Assembly (NCBI GenBank): GCA_018136815.1
Contig: CM030934.1
Span: forward strand, 4,227,587 to 4,291,586
Length of the DNA: 64,000 nucleotides
Direction: 5' to 3'
Source of the DNA: Isochrysis galbana
Taxonomy: Eukaryota > Haptophyta > Isochrysidales > Isochrysidaceae
Program-made: the position numbers and the translations under genes
In this document: positions 1 to 11,800 of the stretch, piece by piece
Layout: each line of letters starts with the position of its first letter
Position numbering within the stretch: the stretch's first letter is position 1
Notes under the pieces: model-generated
The model's database searches: none
What the model saw: only the letters and a program-made list of their open reading frames with translations
Told to the model about the DNA's origin: nothing

Positions 1-503
1 TTAAAGATAGGGGAGGGTGTTTCAAAAGAGTGAGTGACTGGGAGAGGTGAAAGGGAAAAGAGCACAGGCGGGCACGACAAATGAGTCCCATAGTCCTAAC
101 CACATGCTGTGTGATAGGTAGCCATAGACGGCGTCGCATTGATTGAGTCGTTGAAGCAAGCCATCGAAGCCAACGCAATTGCAAGCTGTCACCGCCATCT
201 ACGCATGGATCACAACATCTTATCTCCTAGATGGTAGAGAGTTGCAGCCACATCAACCATAGGAGAGAGATAGGGCATAACCTCCCTCTCGTCATCGCTA
301 TCCCAGTCGGCTGCATCAACTTCGTCTATCCAGCCCACCATTTGTGATCGCGGAGCTTCGGATCCATCATTGGGGGTGATAGCCACGAATGTATGGGGAG
401 CACGCGACAGCCACGAGCGCCTGGCAGTCCTCAGGAGGAAGCAACCCAAGCGGTATTGCGCTGTGCGGTGCTCTCCTCTCATTGAGGTGCAACGGGCTCT
501 CTT
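1..503. other. intergenic, no supported gene
   Basis: This is the downstream flank of the minus-strand Rossmann/GST gene. A 90-codon minus-strand reading frame at 210-482 has an acidic stretch (DADWDSDDERE-like) but no family resemblance and no clear splice link to the neighbouring gene. I see no RNA gene or repeat here. Confidence 0.4.
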
Positions 504-2211
504 TCAAAGTTGGTCTGCATAGGTGCGGTACAAGTACTCAACAATATCCGCGCTCTCTCCCATTGCCTTGCCTGTGTTCGGATCGACCAGATATGGCGCT
601 GTGCTCTTACCCGCGAGTTCAATCAATGTCTGCCGGCGTGGCGACCCTTTGCCAACAGACTGAATCTCGTGAGGCAGGTCGAGCTCGGTGAGAGCCTCAC
701 GCACCAACCTGCAGAATTGATTTCCTGAATTAAAAGGCAGAAACGAAGCGGTCAAGCCGGAGGGTAGGCGAGGCCGCACTATAGCACGTGCGTCTGGGCG
801 GTTGACGCAGCAGACTTCACTCACCATCGTAAGAGTAGAGCACCAACGGCCTCGGCGGTGAATCCGACCCACGCACAGACTCAACAACAGCTCCGCCATG
901 CGTTGGACGCAACAGGATGGGAGCCCATCCCGTCAGCAGAGTAGAGGGCATGAAGTAATTGCTTGGTGGCGGCAAGGGAAGCCCTTTGCCATACTTGCTC
1001 ATAAGATGGTTCACAATATCCTCCGATTCGAAAAGCTTTATCGCCGCCGCATCATCCTCGAAGTAGGGAAAAGTGGGACGACTCTTGCCAGCGGCAGTGG
1101 CTGCCTCCTCAACGTGTTTCCGATGGCGCGACCCACGTCCGCACGGCAGGACAGTGTAAGAGAGGTCAAGATAGGTGGCCACCTCGCGCACACGGCGGCA
1201 GAATGGGCAGCCTTCGAACTCGTAGAGCCGCAGCGCCGAAGGTTCAGGTCGATTGGCAAGGCAACCAACTTGGCCATCAGTTAGCTCCGCTGCGACCGTC
1301 GTGCCATACGGCAGACGGCTGATGGAGGCCAGACCAGAGGTAAGCGTATCCAAGGCCCCAGGCCGGCGTTTTATGGCGAGCGGCGCGAGATCGAGAAGCT
1401 GTCGTGGAGTCAGGATGCCCTCCACGGATTTGTCAGCAGCAGCAGCGATGATGGCTGCTCCAGCCACCTCCACACGTAAGGGTGGGGAGAAGGTCCCGGA
1501 ACCGATGTTGAGGGCATCCCCCACAGCCCAGATCGGAAGCAGCGGCAAGATGTCGAGCTTTGTCGGGTCCCACATGAACGATGGTCGCGCCAAGATGGGG
1601 CGCACACCTGCGCCCAATCCATCCGCTGCCAAGGCCTCCTCGACCGCGCGCTTTGCATCCAAATACCTGCACAGCCATGAAGGCGCGATGTTCCCCTCGA
1701 TCTTCGTCCCCAATTCGTTGTCCTTCCATCCAGCCTCGGCGGCAGAGACGAACACGTAGGGCCTTAAACTTCCAGAAGGCGGCTTTGTGCTGCGTGCCGC
1801 CTCGAGCAGCGCGATGCCTGTCGCCCGCATCTCAGAGTCGTAGGTCGCTTCTTGCCCCGGTTGAGACCGTGAGCCGGATGTGAGGAAGTTGAGTTTGCTG
1901 AGGCCGGAGGAGGTGTCAAGTAGGAGCCCGATGGAGTGGACGAAGGCGTCGGCCTCAGCGGCGAGAGTGCTCAACAGCTGCTCATCTGCCGCGTTCCCCT
2001 TAACCCACCTCACGCGGTCAAGCTCAGTGCCAGGGCACGGATTCTCTCCCCTCCGCGAGAGCGAGGTGACGGTCCAGCCGCGCTGGATGGCCTCTCTGCA
2101 GACCTGGCGGCCGACGTAGCCCGAACCACCCAAGACGAGCAGACGCATCGCCTCGCCCGCCTGCGAGAGAGCGAGGAGCAGCGCGAGGCGCACCGGCGAG
2201 GCGCGACCCAT
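504..2211 (-). CDS. fused NAD(P)-binding Rossmann (atypical SDR/epimerase-like) and double GST/glutaredoxin-fold protein, 2 exons
   Basis: Exon 1 is 2211-825, the intron 824-725 (GTGAGT..AG, 100 bp) and exon 2 724-504; joined they give about 535 residues in frame. After a short hydrophobic leader, MRLLVLGGSGYVGRQV is a GxxGxxG dinucleotide-binding start. It is followed by an NmrA/complex-I-assembly-like Rossmann region to about residue 300. Two tandem thioredoxin-fold GST_N modules follow. The first has a CPFC motif (YEFEGCPFCRRVREV). The second is split by the intron and reads NQFC (YSYDGNQFCRLVREALTEL), so it lost the first cysteine. Tandem GST_N halves of this kind occur in plant and algal plastid proteins. 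The fusion to a Rossmann domain suggests a plastid redox role, which is inference. An in-frame TTG lies upstream at 2232; I chose the first ATG. The splice is strongly supported because the second module only becomes complete after joining. Confidence 0.85.
725..824 (-). other. intron of the Rossmann/GST gene
   Basis: It runs from GTGAGTGAAG at 824 to TTAATTCAG at 725. Removing it joins YSYDG to NQFCRLVREAL in frame, restoring the second GST_N module. Confidence 0.85.
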
Positions 2212-2232
2212 CGTCGGCGAGATGCCGCGCAA

Positions 2233-2777
2233 CTTCTGTGAAACCTCTCAGACGGCCGCGTAGAAATGTGAGATATGAGATATGAATACAAGTAGGTGGT
2301 ACAAAAAATAGTCGAACGCGAACGCAACTCAAACTTTTTGACCGTTTGAACATAGTCAACTACCTACTACTCCCTTGACCCCCAAAGTGAACACTGTGAA
2401 AAACACTGACAATTTTCCTCGCGCCGCGTACACGCGGCGCTCAACACCTCGCGGCTGCGCCGCGAACACACCCAACTCAAGGCGCGCGACAATGAACACC
2501 CGTCAACTACATACTCACCCCCCCTAAAAAAGTGAAAGCGCGTATTATTTTTACCACCTACTTGTAGAGTAGAGCACAAGTCCTAGGGCACGCAAACTAA
2601 AGTTCGCTATGATAAAACTCATGTAGAGTAGGGAGAGGAGAGTAGAAAGAGTATAGGGGCTTGATTGAGAACGGCGGAGAAAAGGAGCTGGGGGCGGTGA
2701 GCTGGGCGAGAGGAAGGGGGCAGGCGGGCCTCGACGGACAGAGAGAAGTCGAGCCGTCGAGCCCCGCGAGTCGGAAA
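2233..2777. other. divergent promoter region
   Basis: This lies between the starts of the minus-strand Rossmann/GST gene and the plus-strand PLD-like gene, so it should hold both promoters. It contains tandem ACTACCTACTAC-like text and a purine-rich stretch (2630-2760, GA-rich on plus) just before the PLD start. A short near-repeat, CCACCTACTTGTA at about 2559 and its reverse form at about 2288-2299, flanks the middle part. I recognise no known element. Confidence 0.4.
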
Positions 2778-3347
2778 ATGGGCGGCTGCCTCTCGGTGAT
2801 TTTGGCGGGTGGCCTTCCTGAGCAGTACACGCTCTTCTTTCCAGACGCCTCAATGCCTTGCCACGCTGCGCTGCAGGGCCGGCCATGCACCAGGCGAAAG
2901 TGTACCTATGCGCATGGTCTGCAAGAGTCGTCGCTCATGGCGCTGCTCGCAGAGCTCCGTGCCGCCAGCCAAACCCTCGATGTGTGTGTGTTCACCATTA
3001 CCTGCAACGAAATCGCCGACGCGCTGGTGGATGCGGCGAGTCGCGGCGTGCGTGTCCGTGTTATCACCGATCGCGAGCAGGCAGGCAACAAGGGCTCTGA
3101 CGTCACCAGACTTAGGTCGACCCCTGGAATTCAGGTCCGGACAGACAACGACGAGGCCTCCCACATGCACCACAAGTTCGCGATCGTAGATGGCACCACC
3201 CTATTGAATGGCTCATTTAACTGGACCCGCGGTGCTGTTCTGAGCAACCAGGAAAACGTTGTGGTTTCTCGCAGAGTTCCTTTCCTCACATCTGCGTTCG
3301 CTGCTCGCTTCGAGTATCTGTGGAAGCAGTTTGCAGGAAACTGTTGA
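2778..3347 (+). CDS. phospholipase D-like phosphodiesterase with single HKD motif and CCCH-like finger (PLD6/Zucchini-like)
   Basis: The product has 189 residues, which suits the single-HKD PLD6/mitochondrial cardiolipin hydrolase family. A cysteine-rich segment (C-x8-C-x4-C-x3-H, residues about 30-50) comes before the catalytic fold, as in the atypical C3H1 finger of animal PLD6. The catalytic signature HMHHKFAIVD (H-x-K-x4-D, about residue 130) is followed by NGSFNWT. The fold core (LDVCVFTITCNEIADALVDA..GVRVRVITD) is intact. The start is the ATG at 2778; the reading frame is open further upstream but only with non-ATG starts. Enzymes of this family act as phospholipases or as endonucleases in small-RNA biogenesis, and which applies here cannot be seen. 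There is no intron. The neighbouring gene is divergent. Confidence 0.85.
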   Translation: MGGCLSVILAGGLPEQYTLFFPDASMPCHAALQGRPCTRRKCTYAHGLQESSLMALLAELRAASQTLDVCVFTITCNEIADALVDAASRGVRVRVITDREQAGNKGSDVTRLRSTPGIQVRTDNDEASHMHHKFAIVDGTTLLNGSFNWTRGAVLSNQENVVVSRRVPFLTSAFAARFEYLWKQFAGNC

Positions 3348-3586
3348 TGACTTGGAATCGACAGGGCTTATATCGCCACTGCTGGCCAACTTCATGCTAA
3401 TTCCAACATCGAGTGTGCCAGTGTGCCTAGATGGGAGGGATGGTTATTTGTTGTCTTGCTAGGGGTATGTGGAACGTGATGGGGCCGCTTGCCTGTCGTA
3501 TAGTTACACATTTGTTGCACGTAGCAAATCGTTGTCGGCAAACTTCGCAATTTGGCTAGCGAATACTATTACTATTAGCTAATACG
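3348..3586. other. short AT-richer gap before a repeat block
   Basis: I see no coding frame or RNA gene. It ends at the repeat boundary at 3587. Confidence 0.4.
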
Positions 3587-3817
3587 TAGGGCGGTCAAAC
3601 ATAAAACAGGAAACAGGGGCGCTTTTTAACCAGAGTAGAGAGAGTAGGGGCTAGGCCGCATTTTTGACCGTGGCGCGATGCCCAAAAAAACTCCAGGGGG
3701 GACCACCTGCCACTACGAAAATCTTCGCCAAGAAATGGTGCGATTCGCCCCCCTCCCCCCCCTCCGTCACGCGCGCTCACGCTCTAGCCGTAAAGAATTT
3801 GCGGTCGCGCCCGCGGG
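3587..3817 (+). mobile_element. truncated DNA-transposon end, TAGGGCGGTCAAAC family (right-arm type)
   Basis: It begins TAGGGCGGTCAAAC at 3587. The next 230 bp match, with scattered changes, the reverse complement of 56550-56781: the shared landmarks are TTTTTGACCGTGGCGCGA, CACCTGCC..CGAAAATCTT and GGTCGCGCCCGCGGG. It is therefore the right arm of the same element family in reverse. It is cut at 3818 where another family member starts. No partner inverted repeat was found for this copy, so it looks like a remnant. Confidence 0.7.
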
Positions 3818-4115
3818 TAGGGCGGTCAAGGTCAAACGATTTTTTATAAGGGATGAAAAATGAACATATCAGAATTGAGGAAATTTGAGGATTTTCTTCG
3901 GGAGAAAGTTCCCAATACACCCAACTAGGACATATCCGGGGCCCATTAGGACCCGGACCCCCCCTTGGGCCCCCACAACAAAAAACGTAATCAAAAACCG
4001 ACAAAAGACGCTAAAATCGCAAAAGCTTAAAAAGCCCAACTTCGAACCGATGCCGGGCGCGCTGCGTGACCGTTTTCGACGATCCATCCGGATGGGGGAC
4101 CCCACCAGATACTAA
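3818..4115 (+). mobile_element. DNA-transposon left arm, TAGGGCGG family
   Basis: It begins TAGGGCGGTCAAGGTCAAAC (a slightly damaged terminus). It then follows the same sequence as 42180-42376 and 54832-55118: the GAATTGAGGAAATTTGAGG, CCCAATACACCCAACTAG and CATATCCGGGGCCCAT blocks, and CCCAACTTCGAACCGATGCC. Three copies of this arm in one window make it a dispersed repeat. The right end of this copy is not seen; it runs into the gypsy remnant region. Confidence 0.75.
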
Positions 4116-4289
4116 ATACACATGATCCACCCGGATGGTCACGCCAATCGGGCAAGCCACGCGCCGAACCCTCGTCGAAATCACCCATCCGTTTCGCGAT
4201 ATTTTTTTTCAAAAAATTAGGACGATTGAAGAAAGCGAAATTTAGGGCCGTAATTTGGGCGGGCGTCGGGTGAGCGGCGAGCGGGCCTC

Positions 4290-6060
4290 TACGAGCGTGT
4301 CTTTGCACTGTACGTACGACCTCGATCTTCTTGGGGTCCATTTCTAGGCCGCGGCGGGAAACGACGTGGCCCAGGTACTCTCCCTTAATAGCAAAGAGGA
4401 CACATTTGGACGCCTTGCACGTGAGGCCGGCCCAACGGAGACGCTCGAGCACGAGGTCGAGGCGGTGGAGCATTTGGTGGAAGGAGGCATCTACGCGAGC
4501 GTCGAGGGTGTCACCGGTGCCTGTAGACCAGATTCCGATGTCGTCCAGGTAGGGCATGCAGACTTCCCAGGCTAGGCCTTGAAGCACAGCGTCCATGAGG
4601 CGGCACATGTAGGAAGGACCAGACTGCACGCCGAACGGCAAGTAGTTGAACTCATATTTTTGGCGATGGGTGCAAAAGGCCGTGATGGGCTTATCCTCCT
4701 CTTTGATGGGTAGGCACCAAAAGCCGGAGGCCAAGTCGAGCATGCACAGGAAAAGAGAATCTCGAGATCCCTGGCCGCGAGACAGGCGGTCGATGGCTTC
4801 GACGGTGAGAGGCAACGGACTATCGGAGATGCGGAGTTTCGAGTTAGTGTCGCGGTAGTCAACGCAGAAACGGACAGAACCATCCTTCTTGCCAACTAAC
4901 ACCACTCGAGAAGCCCAGGGAGAGTTGGACTTGCGAATAATGCCCGCCGCTTCCATCTCGGCGACGTGCTTTTCAACGATGGCGCGTCCTTCGTCTCCCA
5001 TCTTAGAGGGAGCGTGGCGATGAGCCGTGGCACCGGGGAGTAGCGGAAGTTCGACTTCCATGACATGCGTGTGCTTGGGGTTCTTGGGGTCGAGCGCGAA
5101 GGCGTCGATGTGGCGGGCCAGCAAGCGACGAACCTGGCCGAGCTGATCAGGAGTTAACTGTTCGTCTGGGTCAACGTTAATCGAATCTAGGAGGGCGCGT
5201 TGCGCTTCGGTTAGTGCAGCTTCGGGATCGGCGTCGGTAGAGCCGGGAGTCCGAGTAGCCTCGTGAAGTACAAATTCCACGTGAGCAGAGGCCACCGGGG
5301 AGTAGGCTGGCAGGGTGACCGGGCGGGCGGAGAGGTTCCAGACGGTGACCAGGACCTCACCCTTATCGCTAGGTGTCTCCACACTTGTAGCGACAAGAGG
5401 CGGAGAGTCGAGGCCATCGCGCGAGGGGAGGCGATCCACGAGCACCGCGGAACGAGGGTGTGACTCGCGGAGCTCGAGGGGGACGCAGACGGCGAAGGTG
5501 CCTCTGGATTTGCCCGGGATCGTAACGGGCTCGCTAGTGTAGAGTGCGAAATCCCTGGAGGCCGTTGGCGCAGTAGTCGAATGCGGAAAGAGGGGCTCCA
5601 CCCTGACGTCAGTGGAGGTCACCGGCGGCGGTGGAGGCCTAGAGAAATCATAGCGCGGAAGCGGCTCGTAGGCGGGGTCGAGTGGGGGCAGCGGCTGTTC
5701 GGAGGGCGTTGGGGCGGCGGCTCCAGTGCCTGAATGGTCCAGGAGAGGATCAGCGCTTTGGTCAGGCAGGTCGACGGCGGCTATCACGGCGAGCGGCGCC
5801 GCGGTAGAACGAGGGCGAGTGGAGACTGTCGTGTGTATGCGACGGCCGTTAACGGTAAGGGTGAGGCGGCTATTGCCGTCAGCGACCGAGGCTAGGTTGA
5901 TGCAAGCGGCGTGCGCTTCCAGGAAGTCATTTCCTATGAGCAGCGTAGGCGCTCCATCGACCAGAAGAAAGCGAGTGGATTTGGTTGGTGTTGTAAGATT
6001 GCTGGTTACGACTGAGCGAGAGCGAGAGCGAAAACGAGGGAGCGAGGAGCGACTGGGACG
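4290..6060 (-). pseudogene. truncated Ty3/gypsy retrotransposon pol (partial protease plus reverse transcriptase)
   Basis: The minus-strand frame is open from 6129 to 4027, but homology covers only part of it. From the 5' side it holds the C-terminal half of a retropepsin (ending in a LLIGNDFL-type segment; the catalytic DTG is not present). A long proline-rich linker and a reverse transcriptase follow. The RT shows FCVDYRDTN, LDLASGFW, the YLDD active-site box (PYLDDIGIWS) and KCVLFAIKGEYLGHVVS. Similarity stops near 4290, just after EVVRTVQ, so the RNase H and integrase are missing. The rest of the frame reads into unrelated repeat DNA. No LTR pair was recognised. It is a 5'- and 3'-truncated remnant, though its frame is still undamaged, which suggests a recent loss. 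Confidence 0.85.
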
Positions 6061-7250
6061 AGGGACGAGGGCGACAGAGGCCGACAGGGTACCAATCCGA
6101 TGAGTCCGACAACAATCCGAGACACGCACACCTGACTTTCACCCAACATTCCTCCACACTAACGTATCTTTCTCCACTTGGGCGGGGAAAACACAGAAGG
6201 AAGGAAACAAGGAAGAGAAAGCCGACAAGAGAGCGATGATGCGACGGAAGAGCCGACGGCGAACGGCGGTTACCGCGAACGAACAGATAGAGAGTAAGGA
6301 GGGAATCTACGAGCGTAAACCGGAAGGGGAGAGAGGGTAGGCTTCGCGCGGGGGAAAGGTCCGCAACGACGAACACCTACGACGAGAGCGAGAACGAGCG
6401 CGGGGGAACGACAGCAAGGAGGGACCAAAGGCAGAGCAAGGCCCAAGGTGCAAAGGAGCGAAACAGGAGCGAGACAGGCCACAAAGGGGCGCAACGGCAA
6501 GGAGCGAGGGGCGAGTTACGAGTGCAGAGTTCTACAAGTTACGAGTAAAACCCCGCGGCAACAAGAACGACTGGGCTCGAAGACGCCTAAGGTCGGAAGT
6601 CGATCGCGGATGCGACAAAGCCACGGCGCGTTTTGTTCCAGCTGACTTCGGACGGATCACACAACGCTTGCTGGAACGAGTAAGGACGAACGAACAAATG
6701 CGGCGTGCAATGCGGCGGAGCTTCGAGGCAACTCATTGGCAAAAACAAAACTCACTCAATTTTCTCACACACTACACATTGACACATTGATAGAAGCACC
6801 GCATCCGCCTAGAGTATATAAAATACTCTGGATGCGACAAAGAGCGTCCCCGCCATAGATAAGAAACTGGTGCGTAAGAAAATCCCTATGCGGTTGGTCC
6901 TGTCGGGTACTGGTTGGGGATCGGCGATCACTTCCACTTCTCGTCACTCATCATCACTCACATCTTCACGCTCGCCCTTATTTTCCAAGTGCAAAAATTG
7001 GCAAAAACCTAGTTCTTCGCAACGTAAGCTCATCAGATAGCGTGGAAGGGAGGAGTTGGAAAGGTGATGAGGGGCGCCGCCGTAGCAAGAAACTAGGGGA
7101 CAACAACAACAAGCCGCCAAGCGCCTGTCACCATCACAAGAAACCAGCACTCTAAGAGACCTCTGTACATGTTGTAGCTCTCGGCAAACCGCGCAAGAAA
7201 CCTAGCTTAAGAAACTCCTATGGTCGAGCGGCCAAGCGCTAAGGAAAGTA
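6061..7250. other. intergenic and repeat-flank DNA
   Basis: There is no gag-like coding region upstream of the gypsy remnant. The stretch 6130-6560 is GA-rich and open in several frames by composition only. A short TATA-containing palindrome (GAGTATATAAAATACTC) lies at 6812-6828. No LTR or tRNA primer-binding site was recognised. Confidence 0.35.
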
Positions 7251-7294
7251 TAGAGGACAAAATTCTCTGTTTTCTTAATGGTGCGCCCCTACTG
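7251..7294 (+). repeat. copy of a short repeat that elsewhere is the target of a retroposon insertion
   Basis: The text TATAGAGGACAAAATTCTCT followed by GTTTTCTTAATGGTGCGCCCCTACTG matches the reverse complement of 30126-30167 with few changes. At the 30-kb locus the AGAATTTTATCCTCTATA part is duplicated around a retroposon (30168-30921). Here no such insertion is present. Confidence 0.6.
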
Positions 7295-7429
7295 TCTACT
7301 GTATTTCCTCAATCCTGACCTTTTCATTTCTACACCCTTAGAAGTTAAAATAGTGTTTGCCCGCCCTATTTGCGCGACTTTGTCCTCAACACTGTGGGCA
7401 AGGGGGGCGATGGTGATGGAAGAGGATAA

Positions 7430-8300
7430 TAGTGCAGGATGGTGAGGGCGGGGGGGAGAGAACTTTACTTTAGACCACTGGTGAGGGGATGGGATGGGAG
7501 GAGGAGCTGCTGCGGTCGCGTCTGTCAAGCGGAGGACGAAACTCTCCACTCTCTGCCCGTTGTACTTTACTTCTCTCGTGACGGAAGAAGGGGAAAAGAG
7601 GGAAGTGGACGAGCGGGAGGAGGGCGGCGGCGGCGGTGGTGGTGCTGTGCTGTGCTGTGCTGTGCCGGCAGCCGTGGGGGGGGGGAGTGGTGGGGTGGTG
7701 GGGGGGGGTAGGAGAGTGTAGAGAAGTGGGGGGGAGAGGGAGTGGGAGTGGGGGGGGAGGGGAGGGAGGGGAAGAGGGGAGAGAGGGGGGAGAGAGAGGG
7801 GGGGGAAGAGGGGGGGGGGGGGGTCGTCCAGCCTGCCGCCAGCAGGGAGTACTCTAGTAGTAAACAGCGCGCCAAGAGAGAGGATGGGGGGGGGGGCGGG
7901 GGGGGGGGCGTCGATAGGCAGAGGGGGGAGAGAGAGAGAGAGAGAGAAGACTCAGAGAGGGGGGGGGGAAACCTAATAGGGGAGGGGGGGAGAGAGGGGA
8001 AAAAGCCGCTCCCCCCCCGCCCCCCTCCTTCCGCCCTCTCTCCCCCTCTCGCCTTCTTCACCTCTTCCCCGCGAGCGAGGAGCGCTGGTGCCGGCGCGCT
8101 CCCCCCCCCCACACGCCCCCCCTTCCCCCTCTCCCCCCCTCTTCTCATCCCCCTCCTCTCGCACGGCGCACGCCCCCTCACACATTGCTGCAGACTGTGT
8201 GAGGCACCTGGCCAGCCGCCACGACCCAGCCCCTTCGCCCGCGTGCGCTCCCAGCCCCCCCCTCTCCCCCCCTTCCCCCCACCACTGGCCTCGCCTGACG
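7430..8300. repeat. low-complexity purine/pyrimidine tract upstream of the HECT gene
   Basis: The plus strand is almost pure G/A from about 7580 to 8000, with runs of G and (GA)n at 7930-7950. It switches to C/T-rich from about 8005 to 8290. The long reading frames here are a composition effect. It lies about 550 bp before the HECT start codon and may include the promoter or 5' leader. Confidence 0.7.
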
Positions 8301-8852
8301 ACGCAGGTGCACAAATGGATGGAGACGCGTGCACAAGCCGCGTCTGAAGGAGGTCTTAGTGAGAGCTGCCGGTAAGTACGGCTTGTCAACGACGAGATAC
8401 TCGGCACGGGATAGCTCAACCACCCCACATCACACGGCACTCAACAGCATGGCAAATTGGCCGAGCGTGGACGCTTGGGATGCTGTTGGATCTGCCGTCT
8501 TATCTCACACGACGATGGACGCACCGAGCCCGCCACAATCAGTTACAGCATGCATCTGATTCAATTTCAGCCCACCCGTTCTGCCGTTTCCTGTCGTGGC
8601 CAGGTTACGAACGCGTAGCAGCAAGCGCGCTTTGACGGAACGCGAGCGTACGACACAGCCAGCCTCCAAAAGGTGTTCTGCCTCGCACGGTCTGCGCAGA
8701 ATGGTGGTCGTTCCGAGCATGTCCGTAGCATAGCTGCACCCTATACATTGGACCGGCCAATTGACGTGCACTGCCACCCAGTGCTCACCCCGTACCCTTC
8801 ACGAATCCTCCGCAGGCCGCGCCAACCAGAGAATAGTAAGCGCAAGCGCAAG

Positions 8853-11800
8853 ATGAACACTCCTTCATCATTTGACAAGTATGTGGCCTCTGTAGCTGGA
8901 GCATGGCCTAGCCTCGTGCCTCGACCACGCATGCTTTTGTGGGAAGCAATTGATGGTTGGTCTCTTGCTCCACAGGAATGCCATCACAAACGAGAAGTCG
9001 GCACAATCTCACAGCACTGGGACTGGTCCTGCCGAAGCGTCAAGTAGCACTAGCAGCTCAAGCGACGATGCCCGGACGCTCAGCTCGTCGGAGCAGAGAC
9101 AGGCTGCGTTGGACGCAGCTGAACAGGATGCACTCGACATGCTGGATGAGTCTGTCACCCGTGGAGAGCCCGGCCAATCTTGGGGAGGGCCATCGAATGC
9201 ACTGCAAGGTCTGCTCCGCAAGCTGGGCGCAGGGCTAGACGACCTGCTTCCGTCTTCTTCTTCGCATGGCCGCCTGAAGACGATCCTGTCTAGCCTTCGC
9301 GGTGCAGACGAGGGGACGCAGCTCGCCTCGCTCTCAGAGCTGTGCGAAATGCTCTCTATCGGCACCGAGGAATCGATGTCGGCGCTGAGCGTGGACGCCT
9401 TCACACCGCTCCTCATTGGAATGTTGCGAGCTGAGCATAATCCAGACCTCATGCTGCTCGCGTCACGTGCCCTCTGCCACATGATGGACGCCATTCCCTC
9501 GTCTTCCGCTGCCATTGTGCACTTCGACGGCGTACCACTCTTCTGCGAAAGGCTGCTCTCCATCGAGTACATTGACCTCGCCGAGCAGGCGCTGCACGCG
9601 CTGGAGAAGCTCTCGCAAGAGCACCCTCTAGCCGTGCTCCGCGCAGGGGGTATGCTTGCGGTCCTACAATATGTGGACTTCTTTGCAATGGGCGTGCAGC
9701 GGCGTGCCGTCGCCACCGCCGCGAACATGTGCCGTGGTCTCCCAGTGGAGTGTGCGCACCTCGTCGCCGACTCGGTACCATTGCTTTCCAACATGCTGAA
9801 CCATCACGACCAGAAGCTCTTGGAGAATGCGTGCCTCGCATTTGCCCGCCTCGCCGAGTCGTTTGCGCACTCGCCGGCTCAGCTCGAGATGCTGGCTGCT
9901 CAGGGGCTCCTGCCCAGCGTGCTCCGCCTTGTTGGCGGCATGGTCCACGGAGCGAATGCACAGCCCGACGCACCGGTCCAACTGTCCGACTCGACCTACA
10001 CCATGCTGCTCCGCACTCTGGCCACACTCTGCCGCGGGTCGCCCTCGCTTTGCAAGCGGCTGCTACAGCTGGACATGTCGTCCATCCTCCACGATGTGCT
10101 TGCCACCGGCTCTCCAGGGGGCGACATCGTGGCTGCCGCCGTCTCGCGTCCTCACGATCAGCTTTATCAAGTCCTCTCACTTGCGTACGAACTGCTGCCA
10201 CCGCTGCCCAAGCCGCAGGCTGCGGGGCTGTCTTTAGCCCCATCAAGGGCGGCATCGGCCATGGCAGCACCCAAACGACGTTCAAAGCGTGGCGGCCCCG
10301 CCTCAGGTGCGGAATCGGCGGAGGAGTCGCCAACCTGCAAAAGTGCCTCGGCAGATAACATCCCAACGACTCGCGAGCAAGCTCTGCTGGACGAGCCGGT
10401 CCTGGTGGAGCTGTACGCGGAGCGCCTCTTTGCTCTCTTCATGCTGGTGCACTCAGCTGCAGTGAACGCATCGGTCCGCTCCAAGTCACTCTCATGCATG
10501 GCCAAGGTCCTTCACTTTTACCCTGCGGCAGGGTTGCGCGAGATGGTGCGTCGCCATGCAATCGCAGCGTTCCTTGCGCCGCTCCTGACTATGCAGGACA
10601 CATCGGCTGCTGGCATGGCGCTTGTGATGGCAGAGATTCTTCTCACGAAGCTGCCGTCGGTCTATACCGATATGTTTCTGCGCGAAGGAGTCTTTGATGC
10701 CATCTCTCGACTTGCATCTTCGGCTTCGAAGCCAGAGGCCGCCGCCTCGGGCTCCTCATCACCTTTCGCAGAGTCGAACAGCCGGCCTGGAAAGTCTTCT
10801 GTGCCCGCCTCGAGCCAACCGCTACGTCGCACATCACGTGGTCGCCTCACGGATCATGCGTCACCGGTATCAACAGCCGCTGCTACGGCTCCAGCTGAAG
10901 CGCTGCAACGCCGCAGAAGCTCAGGGGTGAGCAGCCGTGGCGAGGAAGGAGGCGACTCCGCTGATGCGCCATCGGCATCTCCGTCAGGCTCTATGGCACC
11001 ACCAGCTCCGCGCGCCCCACAATTTGCTTCTGCGGCATCGATGGCAGCAGATGCGACTGCGCAGGTCGTTGCCCGAGCCGCCCGTTTCCATGAGACGTTT
11101 GTAGCGTGCGATCCGGCCGTCGCTGCGGCGGTGGCATCAGGTGAAGGTTCCGAGTCTCTTCAAAAGCTGCGTTCGCTTGCGACAGCCGTCACCGACCCAA
11201 CGCTCTACTCCACTCTGAATGTCGAGATTCCGCTTGCTGGGACGTGGACCGCCTACGCCGATGTGCAGGCGCTGCGCCAGTTGGCATGCCTGCTTGATGA
11301 CGTTTCGGCCGTCAGCGGTGTTTCTACATTCGAGCTGAGCAAATCAGGTCTCATCGATGGTCTCCTCAGCTATCTTACAGGGTCTGCAAACGGCGGCGAT
11401 GCCGCCGCCTCCCATAGGCGTTGGCTGCGCCTCCGCGCATTTTGCACGGCATTCCTCAACCTGCCGCCGCCATCGCTACCCAGCGCCCCTACGCCTCGTG
11501 AGGGGACGCCTTCGACGGCCGCCGCGCTCCCTAGCGCTGGTCGCACGCATGGCGCCCCGCCTGCGCTCGGTGCCCTCATCTGCAAGCTCCAGGACGTGCT
11601 CAACATGGTTGAGCGCTTTCCGCTCTCGCTCAACGAGTCGCCCTCATCCGATTTCCACTCACACGGCCTCAAGGCTCTCACTCAGCCCTTCAAGCTGCGC
11701 CTCACTCGGGCGAGCGGCGAGGCTGCTGCTCTCAAGGAGTACGCCTCAAACGTGGTGCTTATCGAACCGCTCGCCACCGTGGGCGCCATCGAGGAGTTTT

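Noticed and set aside
210-482. 90-codon minus-strand frame after the Rossmann/GST gene
   Set aside because: No family resemblance and no splice site pair links it to the gene; kept only as a possible chance frame.
6700-7270. LTR of the gypsy remnant
   Set aside because: No second copy, no TG..CA boundary pair and no tRNA primer-binding site recognised.
7567-8347. Long open frames (200-255 codons) on both strands
   Set aside because: They are Gly/Arg/Glu- or Ser/Pro-rich, overlap each other in all phases and come from homopurine or homopyrimidine runs.
9449-10366. 305-codon minus-strand frame inside the HECT gene
   Set aside because: Antisense shadow; the plus frame has clear homology and continues over both edges.
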